Below the pieces are notes generated by a model that searched no databases, was not told where the DNA came from, and saw only the letters and a list, made by a program, of their open reading frames with translations. From an uncultured Micrococcaceae bacterium (lineage in GTDB: Bacteria > Actinomycetota > Actinomycetes > Actinomycetales > Micrococcaceae), in contig CALBOC010000296.1 of assembly GCA_937896705.1 (NCBI GenBank), forward strand, positions 1 through 10,849: a DNA stretch of 10,849 nucleotides, given 5' to 3'. Of this stretch, positions 1 through 4,890 are shown one piece after another. Both the position numbers and the translations under genes were made by a program. Numbering within the stretch: the stretch's first letter is position 1; each line of letters begins with the position of its first letter.

Positions 1-62
1 TCTCATTGGTGACAATTTCGCTCAACCAGTTCTCCCTTGAACATACGGCGTGCTGTTGATGC

Positions 63-93
63 TTTCACTGTAGAGGGTCTTACAGTGCTGAAA
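63..93 (-). terminator. Candidate hairpin terminator after glmU
   Basis: A 7-bp perfect inverted repeat (CACTGTA at 66-72 and TACAGTG at 81-87, 8-base loop) lies 22 bases past the glmU stop. Three further T-A pairs (63-65 with 91-93) are possible across a 3-base bulge. No T-run follows on the minus strand, so it is not a classical intrinsic terminator, although actinobacterial terminators often lack the tail. It could equally be an mRNA 3' stem between glmU and whatever lies left of the window. Nothing else is recognisable in positions 1-108. Confidence 0.35.
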
Positions 94-108
94 CATACGG
101 GCGGTAAA

Positions 109-1563
109 TTATGACGCCTCGTTGGCCTTGCGGGCAGCCTCAGCTGCTGCGGTATCGGATCGACGATTGAGTACCCAATCTTCGATGATTCGCTGGTCCA
201 TGGCATTCATTGTCAAGGCACCGGGCGGGACATCCTTGCGTACCACTGCTCCGGCGGCGGTGTAGGCGCCGTCGCCGATGGTCACCGGGGCAGTAAAGAC
301 GGTGTTGGATCCGGTGCGAACTTCGGCACCGATCACGGTCCGGTGCTTTTGCACCCCGTCATAATTCGCGGTGATATTGCCACAGCCGATGTTAGTATTC
401 TCACCGATTTCGGCGTCTCCAGCGTAGCCAAGGTGGGAGAGCTTAGCGCCTCGACCGATCTGGACGTTCTTCGTTTCATAGAAGGCCCCAATCTTGCCGG
501 TGTCTCCCAGCACAGTGCCCGGACGAATGTACGTGAAGGGTCCGACTTTTGCACCCTGGCCAATGGTGGCCTCGGTCGCTTCGGTACGACGAATATTTGC
601 GTCTTGACCCACGACGACGTCGACCAGGGTGGTGTCGGGACCAATAACCGCACCGGTGGCAACCTGTGTTTTGCCCTGCAGCTGGGTGTTGGGTTTGATG
701 GTCACATCTTGGTCGAGTTCGACATCAACATCAATCCAAGTGGTGGCGGGATCCACGATGGTTACGCCCTGGCGCATCCAGCGTTCAGTGATCCGACGAT
801 TCAAGACCGCACCCAAGGTGGCAAGCTGGACGCGGTCATTGACGCCTTCGACTTCCCAGAGGTCCCCGGTGACATAAGTGGCAACGCGACCACCTTCAGC
901 GCGCGCCAGGCTCAAGACATCCGTCAAATATTTTTCGCCTTGGACGTTGTCGGTTGTGACTTCGGCTAGCGTGCGGGCGAGCACTTGACCGTCAAAGGCA
1001 TAGATACCAGAATTAATTTCGGTGATATCGGCGATCGAAGTGTCACCGGTATCTTCGGCAATTTTCAGCGCATCTTTGTGTTCGACAATGTGTGTAACCA
1101 GACCATTGTCGTCGCGCACGATGCGCCCGTAGCCGGTGGCATCCGGCACGTTGGCGCTCAGCACAGTCACCGCGTTTGCGGATTCTTGATGTTCGGTGAC
1201 CAATGCGTTGAGCGTCTCAGGGGTTAGCAGTGGCACATCACCGTAGGTCACCACAACGGTACCCGTGACATCGCCGACAGCTTGTAGGCCAAGTTCGACT
1301 GCGCGTCCAGTGCCTGGGATGTCATCCTGATCGGCGATGATGAGATCCGGCGTGTGCGCGAGCAGGTGCTCTACAACGCGTTCACGTTCGTGACGCACTA
1401 CGGCTACGAGGTGCTCAGGGTTCAGACTGGCAGCCGCATCAAGGGCGTGGCCGACCAGAGAGCGTCCAGCCATCGGATGTAAAACTTTGGGAAGTGCCGA
1501 TTTCATTCTTGTGCCAGCGCCGGCGGCTAGCACGATAACTGCCGCGGGAGAAGAAGAATTCAA
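109..1563 (-). CDS. glmU: Bifunctional UDP-N-acetylglucosamine pyrophosphorylase / glucosamine-1-phosphate N-acetyltransferase GlmU
   Basis: This cytoplasmic enzyme catalyses the last two steps to UDP-GlcNAc: acetylation of glucosamine-1-phosphate by acetyl-CoA, then uridylyl transfer from UTP. The product feeds peptidoglycan synthesis. The 484-residue length fits the family. The N-terminal nucleotidyltransferase domain (about 7-255) shows the LAAGAGTRM loop with the K21 and K26 region (12-29), the GTGRAV segment (84-89), the YGDVPLL metal-binding segment (107-113) and NSGIYAF (184-190). The C-terminal half (about 270-450) is a left-handed beta-helix of hexapeptide repeats, with YIRPGT (345-350), HLGYAGDAEIG (377-387) and NITANYDG (396-403) in the acetyltransferase site. 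The start is a TTG codon at 1563 with AAAGGTGA (1571-1578) seven bases upstream; no ATG is as well placed. The gene lies 52 bases past tRNA-Gln and may be read with it. Identification is certain; the TTG start is likely. Confidence 0.97.
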   Translation of the reverse strand: MNSSSPAAVIVLAAGAGTRMKSALPKVLHPMAGRSLVGHALDAAASLNPEHLVAVVRHERERVVEHLLAHTPDLIIADQDDIPGTGRAVELGLQAVGDVTGTVVVTYGDVPLLTPETLNALVTEHQESANAVTVLSANVPDATGYGRIVRDDNGLVTHIVEHKDALKIAEDTGDTSIADITEINSGIYAFDGQVLARTLAEVTTDNVQGEKYLTDVLSLARAEGGRVATYVTGDLWEVEGVNDRVQLATLGAVLNRRITERWMRQGVTIVDPATTWIDVDVELDQDVTIKPNTQLQGKTQVATGAVIGPDTTLVDVVVGQDANIRRTEATEATIGQGAKVGPFTYIRPGTVLGDTGKIGAFYETKNVQIGRGAKLSHLGYAGDAEIGENTNIGCGNITANYDGVQKHRTVIGAEVRTGSNTVFTAPVTIGDGAYTAAGAVVRKDVPPGALTMNAMDQRIIEDWVLNRRSDTAAAEAARKANEAS

Positions 1564-1570
1564 GGAGATC

Positions 1571-1578
1571 TCACCTTT
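1571..1578 (-). promoter_or_regulatory. Ribosome binding site fixing the TTG start of glmU
   Basis: On the minus strand the sequence AAAGGTGA sits seven bases before the TTG codon at 1563-1561. This spacing supports TTG as the true start, even though it is a rare start codon. Confidence 0.6.
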
Positions 1579-1615
1579 GATCGTAAGACGCTATTTCTCA
1601 ACCGCGTTGCGGCAG

Positions 1616-1687
1616 TTCCGCCCCTAGGATTCGAACCTAGACCACACAGCTCCAAAGGCTGGCGTGCTGCCATTACACCAGGGCGGA
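1616..1687 (-). tRNA. tRNA-Gln (anticodon TTG)
   Basis: The minus strand folds into a full cloverleaf. The acceptor stem TCCGCCC (1681-1687) pairs perfectly with GGGCGGA (1617-1623), and A at 1616 is the discriminator base. The D stem GTGT pairs with GCAC, including one G-U. The anticodon loop CTTTGGA carries TTG at 1653-1655, decoding CAA and probably CAG. The T arm is CTAGG-TTCGAAT-CCTAG (1624-1640). The variable loop has five bases. The 3' CCA is not encoded. The top pair of the anticodon stem (27-43) is a C-U mismatch. Its place just upstream of glmU is a common actinobacterial arrangement. Confidence 0.96.
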
Positions 1688-1689
1688 TT

Positions 1690-1706
1690 GTTGATGCATC
1701 ATCAAC
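1690..1706 (-). other. Perfect hairpin in the 5' leader of tRNA-Gln
   Basis: GTTGATG and CATCAAC form a 7-bp perfect inverted repeat with a three-base loop. It ends two bases before the first base of the mature tRNA. It would form a stem stacked next to the acceptor stem in the tRNA precursor, where RNase P cuts. Its role is unknown. Confidence 0.5.
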
Positions 1707-1763
1707 ACCTGAAACATTGTGCCACATTTGGCCAGAAGTTTCGAATTATCCCTCGAATCGCAC

Positions 1764-1783
1764 CGCAACCTAGCACGGTTGCG
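1764..1783 (-). terminator. Candidate terminator of the acidic repeat-protein gene
   Basis: CGCAACC (1764-1770) and GGTTGCG (1777-1783) make a 7-bp perfect, G+C-rich stem with a 6-base loop. It begins 14 bases after the stop of the gene at 1798-2844 and upstream of tRNA-Gln. No T-run follows, so a termination role is inferred from position and shape only. Confidence 0.45.
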
Positions 1784-1797
1784 ACAAGCCGTGGGGG

Positions 1798-2844
1798 CTA
1801 GATCTCTGCTTCATCAATCCCTTCGGCCTGCAGGGCTTTGACCAATTGTGCTTTGCGCATGGTCGATCGTCCTGCGATCTCCAATCGTTGCGCCACTCGA
1901 TACAGTTCACTTGCCGTCAGCTCGTCAAGCGGTCTAACTGCGTTCGTCTCATGGCTGCCCTCTACCGTAGATTCGTCAGTTGAGGTGGTCTCACCAGCAT
2001 CCGCTACTTCATTCGTCTGCTCTTCAGCTTCATCCTCATCAGGGGTATCTTCTACTACAGGTTCCCCGTCGGCTACTTCATAGATACCTTCGGCCCGTAA
2101 GGCTTCGACCAACTGCTCTTGATCCATGGTCGCTCGGCCGGTAATGTCCAATTGTTGTGCCACCGGATACAACTCATCTGCCGTCAGCTCCTCAAGCGGT
2201 CTCGCTTCATCAGTTGACTCTTCGGATGCTTCAGATTCGTTCTCCGCAGGATCATCTTCTACTACAGGTTCGCCGTCGGCTACTTCATTGACCCCCTCGG
2301 CCTGTAGGGCTTCGACCAACTGTGCTTGGTTCATGGTCGCTCGGCCGGTAATGTCCAATTGCTGTGCCACTGGATACAACTCATCTGCCGTCAGGTCCTC
2401 AAGCGGTCTCGCTTTATCAGCTGACTCTTCGGATGCTTCAGATTCATCCTCCGCAGGAGCTTCTGCTACGCCCGGTTCTTCCACGGCAACTTCCCTTACC
2501 GATTCTTCAGCTGCACCCTCTGTAGAGGTTTCTTCCCCACCCGACTCGTCTTCGCCTATTTCATCAGGAAACTCTTCGGATTCTTCAGTTTCATCACCAG
2601 TCGCCTCTTGAGCCTCACCCTCTGCTGGCGCTTCTTCAGCTCTCGGTTCCTCATCGGTTTCTTCAGTAGTCGATCCCTCGGTTTCCTTAGCCGGCTCATC
2701 AGCTGAAGCCTCGTGATTCTTCTCTGGAGCGGGCTGCCGCCGCGTTGCATAAAGGGAAACCGCAACTGCGGCCGCTGTTAGCACTGTGCGACCGACAAGC
2801 CGACCCAGTCGACGAATGAGGGAAGTCTCTTGTGATGAATCCAT
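1798..2844 (-). CDS. Acidic membrane-anchored protein with three Rho-N/SAP-like repeats
   Basis: This 348-residue protein has no assigned function. Residues 1-19 are basic (arginines at 11, 12, 15 and 19) and precede one hydrophobic segment (about 20-34), consistent with an N-in membrane anchor; there is no twin-arginine motif or clear lipobox. Residues 40-145 are a very acidic, Glu/Ala/Ser/Thr-rich and probably disordered stretch. Three repeats follow at about 146-184, 215-253 and 304-342, each with the pattern RPL-x-[ED]-LTA-x-ELY-x-VAQ-x-L-[DE]-I-[TA]-GR-[AS]-TM, then QLV-x-AL-x-AEG. This helix-extended-helix pattern resembles the Rho termination factor N-terminal domain and SAP-like modules, which bind nucleic acid in several families. 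Repeats 1 and 2 are nearly identical, and the third has diverged and is more basic (R316, R320, R326, R330, K331). The start ATG at 2844 has only a weak ribosome site. The gene ends at a hairpin before tRNA-Gln. A nucleic-acid-binding or adaptor role at the membrane is inference. Confidence 0.85.
   Translation of the reverse strand: MDSSQETSLIRRLGRLVGRTVLTAAAVAVSLYATRRQPAPEKNHEASADEPAKETEGSTTEETDEEPRAEEAPAEGEAQEATGDETEESEEFPDEIGEDESGGEETSTEGAAEESVREVAVEEPGVAEAPAEDESEASEESADKARPLEDLTADELYPVAQQLDITGRATMNQAQLVEALQAEGVNEVADGEPVVEDDPAENESEASEESTDEARPLEELTADELYPVAQQLDITGRATMDQEQLVEALRAEGIYEVADGEPVVEDTPDEDEAEEQTNEVADAGETTSTDESTVEGSHETNAVRPLDELTASELYRVAQRLEIAGRSTMRKAQLVKALQAEGIDEAEI
2032..2445 (-). 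repeat. Two tandem 207-bp coding repeats in the acidic protein gene
   Basis: Residues 134-202 and 203-271 are the same 69-residue unit repeated head to tail (2239-2445 and 2032-2238). Each starts with ESEASEES, contains one Rho-N-like domain and ends with EVADGEPVVED plus a short acidic tail. Most bases are identical, indicating a fairly recent in-frame duplication. The third domain copy is more distant. Confidence 0.8.
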
Positions 2845-2954
2845 GCTGTCTATTCTGCCCTAATTAGACGTGTCCAGGTATGGGTCGTGCCCGCCTAGGT
2901 ACCTCGATTCGTCCAGCAGATCCCACGCACTTTTGCGGATTGAGCGGTTAAAGG

Positions 2955-2992
2955 CGTTCGGCGCGGATGCAATATCGCATCCGCGCCGAACG
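2955..2992 (-). terminator. Strong hairpin terminator of the ogt-tag-DJ-1/PfpI cluster
   Basis: CGTTCGGCGCGGATGC (2955-2970) and its exact complement (2977-2992) form a 16-bp perfect stem with the loop AATATC. It starts 13 bases after the stop of the DJ-1/PfpI gene. Only a short T-run (CCTTTAACC) follows on the minus strand. It is the strongest secondary structure in the window. The rest of 2845-3005, about 160 bases, should hold the promoter of the acidic protein gene, but I see no convincing -35/-10 pair there. Confidence 0.75.
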
Positions 2993-3005
2993 ATGGTAAT
3001 TGTGA

Positions 3006-3533
3006 TTAATTCTCTTCGGTGAGTTTATTGATGATTGCCTCATTGAATGCGGGAAGGTCATCCGGGGTCCGCGACGTGATCAGGTTGTCGTCAACAACGA
3101 GTTCTTCGTCAGACCAGTTCGCGCCCGCGTTCCGCAGATCGGTCTGCAAGCTTGGGTAGCTGGTCATATTCCGATCTTTGACGACGTCGGCTTCCGTGAG
3201 GATCCATGCCGCGTGACAGATTGATGCCACCGTCTTATTGGCATCGAAGAATGCGCGCGTGAAGTCCACGGAATCTTGATCCATGCGAATCTTGTCGGCA
3301 TTTTTCGTACCACCGGGTAGCACTAATGCGTCAAAATCTTCTACTTTCGCATCGGCAACTTGCAGATCCACTTTTTGAGAATGATCCCCGCTACTGACCT
3401 TGTCAGATTCTGGGGAGACCAGGACAGCTTCGCCACCCTGTTCGGTTACGGTGTCCCATGGTGAAGTGAGTTCCGACGGTTCATAACCATCGGTCACCAG
3501 AAATGCTATGCGACGTCCTTGAATGTCGCTCAT
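3006..3533 (-). CDS. DJ-1/PfpI family protein (YhbO/PfpI-like, class I glutamine amidotransferase-like fold)
   Basis: Family members have been described as proteases, glyoxalases or protein and nucleotide deglycases; the deglycase activity is disputed, so the substrate cannot be assigned. The 175-residue length fits the PfpI/YhbO branch. Visible hallmarks are GYE at 16-18 with the conserved glutamate E18, LPGG at 72-75, the nucleophile elbow ASICHAAW with C106 and H107, and the C-terminal block SRTPDDLPAFNEAI (154-167). The start was set at the ATG at 3533, because AGGAG (3541-3545) lies seven bases upstream. A longer frame starting at 3551 would overlap this ribosome site and has none of its own. 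The gene follows tag by 54 bases on the same strand and ends at a strong hairpin, so it is probably the last gene of a repair cluster with ogt and tag. Confidence 0.92.
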   Translation of the reverse strand: MSDIQGRRIAFLVTDGYEPSELTSPWDTVTEQGGEAVLVSPESDKVSSGDHSQKVDLQVADAKVEDFDALVLPGGTKNADKIRMDQDSVDFTRAFFDANKTVASICHAAWILTEADVVKDRNMTSYPSLQTDLRNAGANWSDEELVVDDNLITSRTPDDLPAFNEAIINKLTEEN

Positions 3534-3587
3534 GAATTCACTCCTATTCATATTGGGTGCATCACCAGCCTAACGAGCCTTAGGAAG

Positions 3588-4181
3588 CTATGAAAGCTCA
3601 GAGGATCCTCGGAAAGGGAAGGTATCGACCATACCGACGGCCTCCATCAAAGCAAATATCGTTGTAGGACCGACAAAGCGAAAGCCGTGACGCTTGAGCT
3701 CTTTAGCTAGAGCGACTGACTCAGAGGATTGGCTCGGCGGCTTTCCCTCATTATCTAATTCCGGAGCTTCGACGGGCTGATATGACCAGATCAGGTCCAC
3801 CAACCCTGTGGTTTCTCGCAGCGCCAAGGTGGCATTGGCATTTTGGATGACGGCGAGAATCTTCTGTCGATTGCGAACGATCTGATCATTTGTCATCAAT
3901 CGCTCGACATCAGCCTCTGTAAATGTGGCCACAGCTTCGGGATCGAAGTCAGCAAACGCGGCTCTAAAAGCCGGTCGTTTCTTCAGGATGGTTAACCAAG
4001 AAAGTCCAGCTTGGAACCCTTCAAGGCTGAGCCGTTCAAAGAGGCCGTGTTCATCGCGGACCGGACGGCCCCATTCGTTGTCGAAGTAGCGCTGTAAGAC
4101 AGGGCTGGACACAGCCCATCGTGGACGGGCTACGCCTTCGTCGTCAATGAGCACATTGGGGTACTTAGGGTGTTGGCGCAT
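3588..4181 (-). CDS. tag: DNA-3-methyladenine glycosylase I (Tag family), lacking the zinc-ligand residues
   Basis: Tag removes 3-methyladenine from alkylated DNA, starting base-excision repair. The 197-residue protein matches the family across its core: YFDNEWGRP (32-40), the catalytic block LFERLSLEGFQAGLSW (47-62) with E54 and W62, LKKRPAFR (66-73), IVRNRQKI (101-108) and GFRFVGPTTIFALMEAVGMVD (166-186). E. coli Tag binds one zinc through C4, H17, H175 and C179. Here the YHD motif is YFD (F33), there is no N-terminal cysteine, and the C-terminus reads GMVDTFPFRG where DHVVGC-type residues are expected. All four ligands therefore seem absent, and the protein contains no cysteine. The start ATG at 4181 overlaps the ogt end by 17 bases, with a weak GAGG 11 bases upstream, suggesting coupled translation. 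A longer frame reaching 4271 lies inside ogt and is unlikely. Confidence 0.9.
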   Translation of the reverse strand: MRQHPKYPNVLIDDEGVARPRWAVSSPVLQRYFDNEWGRPVRDEHGLFERLSLEGFQAGLSWLTILKKRPAFRAAFADFDPEAVATFTEADVERLMTNDQIVRNRQKILAVIQNANATLALRETTGLVDLIWSYQPVEAPELDNEGKPPSQSSESVALAKELKRHGFRFVGPTTIFALMEAVGMVDTFPFRGSSELS

Positions 4182-4707
4182 CTGGGTTTTCGCCTCGTTC
4201 AAAAGCCAGGAGGTATTTTTTCGCCTCCGGGGTGCCACTGAAGTCCCCGATCGTCCCATCGGCGCGGACAATGCGATGGCAGGGTTGAATCAGCGGCATT
4301 GGATTCCGAGCGCAGGCACTACCTACCGCTCGAGCAGCGCCGGGCCGCGATAGCTCGGTCGCAAACTCACCATACGAACGGGTTTCACCGTACGGGATCG
4401 TGGCGAGGCGCTGTTGTACCTGACTATTGAAGCGATCTGGTGAAATCTGTCGCGTGGGCAGCTGGAATTCGTGGCGGGTGCCGGCGAAATATTCTTCGAA
4501 CTGATTTATCGCGAACTGTAATGCAGTGTCATCACGATGCACGGGACCACCAAATTGGGCCTGCAACCCGTTGATTACCGTGTCGAAATCTTGGTTGTGA
4601 AACGCCACCCGAACGATTTCCTGGTTGATCGCAGCGATCAGGAGTTGTCCGATGGGCGATGCCTGAACGGTGTAGTGCACGGTTTCGGATACAGCAGTGT
4701 GGGTCAT
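4165..4707 (-). CDS. ogt: Methylated-DNA--protein-cysteine methyltransferase (O6-alkylguanine-DNA alkyltransferase)
   Basis: This suicide repair protein moves an alkyl group from O6-alkylguanine (and O4-alkylthymine) in DNA to its own cysteine. The 180-residue length fits Ogt proteins without the Ada regulatory domain. The DNA-binding helix-turn-helix region is IPYGETRSYGEFA (104-116) followed by GAARAVGSACARNPMPL (123-139), with R126 the likely arginine finger. The active site is PCHRIV with C143, followed by GTIGDFSG (151-158) and the KKYLLAFE helix (163-170). AAGGGG (4714-4719) lies about six bases before the ATG. It is the first gene of a minus-strand cluster and overlaps tag by 17 bases. 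It is divergent from nrtR. Confidence 0.95.
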   Translation of the reverse strand: MTHTAVSETVHYTVQASPIGQLLIAAINQEIVRVAFHNQDFDTVINGLQAQFGGPVHRDDTALQFAINQFEEYFAGTRHEFQLPTRQISPDRFNSQVQQRLATIPYGETRSYGEFATELSRPGAARAVGSACARNPMPLIQPCHRIVRADGTIGDFSGTPEAKKYLLAFERGENPDAPTP

Positions 4708-4738
4708 GATCTACCCCTTCGGTTAAACGTTATAAACC

Positions 4739-4744
4739 ATTATG
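4739..4744 (-). promoter_or_regulatory. Possible -10 element for the ogt cluster
   Basis: The minus strand reads CATAAT here, matching TATAAT at five of six positions, about 32 bases before the ogt ATG. The -35 region seventeen bases upstream is poor. Between it and the gene lies an A+T-rich stretch (4721-4738) bounded by GGTT and AACC that could be an operator, but it is not a clean palindrome. This is a suggestion only. Confidence 0.3.
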
Positions 4745-4806
4745 CCCGCTTGGCACCATCAGGTCTTGTTCGGATTCTTTGTTTGGGGATAGCGCAGTAC
4801 ACGCGG

Positions 4807-4835
4807 TTGACATTACACTCACCCACGTTCATACT
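4807..4835 (+). promoter_or_regulatory. Promoter of the nrtR-nadABC operon
   Basis: A perfect TTGACA -35 box (4807-4812) is followed after 17 bases by CATACT (4830-4835), which matches four of six -10 positions. Transcription would start near 4842, inside the palindrome at 4838-4860. This is the best promoter in the window and points at nrtR and the NAD genes. Confidence 0.65.
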
Positions 4836-4837
4836 TA

Positions 4838-4860
4838 CTTAAAGTCAAAGTGACCTTAAG
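4838..4860 (+). promoter_or_regulatory. Predicted NrtR operator
   Basis: This 23-base near-palindrome pairs CTTAA with TTAAG at its ends and GTCA with TGAC inside; 18 of 23 positions are symmetric. Its centre is GTCAAAGTGAC, the GT-N7-AC core described for operators of Nudix-related NrtR regulators. It overlaps the predicted start of transcription and lies just before nrtR, so bound NrtR would block its own operon. The assignment to NrtR rests on position, symmetry and core. Confidence 0.7.
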
Positions 4861-4890
4861 GGTCGGGTGTCGAACGTCGGAAAGGAATGG

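Noticed and set aside
1..6. Minus-strand ATG at positions 6-4 as a possible prs start
   Set aside because: Only two codons are visible and the nearest ribosome-site-like sequence is too far upstream, so nothing supports it inside the window.
343..969. Plus-strand open frame of 208 codons opposite glmU
   Set aside because: It mirrors the hexapeptide-repeat coding of glmU, which is certain on the other strand, and has no family resemblance.
2126..2611. Plus-strand open frame of 161 codons, rich in serine, opposite the acidic protein gene
   Set aside because: It is the complement of the Glu/Ala/Ser-rich repeats, its low-complexity content follows from the antisense of those codons, and it lacks a convincing ribosome site.
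2845..2954. Promoter or leaderless start for the acidic protein gene
   Set aside because: TAATTA and CAGAAT sequences occur near the ATG on the minus strand, but no -35 box stands at a sensible distance.
3534..3551. Six extra residues on the DJ-1/PfpI protein
   Set aside because: The upstream ATG has no ribosome site, and this stretch contains the AGGAG that serves the ATG at 3533.
4182..4271. Longer N-terminus for Tag inside ogt
   Set aside because: The added 30 residues are encoded by the conserved ogt C-terminus in another frame, and the ATG at 4181 already gives a normal Tag length.
4721..4738. Palindromic operator for ogt bounded by GGTT and AACC
   Set aside because: The outer arms and the inner AACGTT do not share a centre, so it is not a true palindrome.
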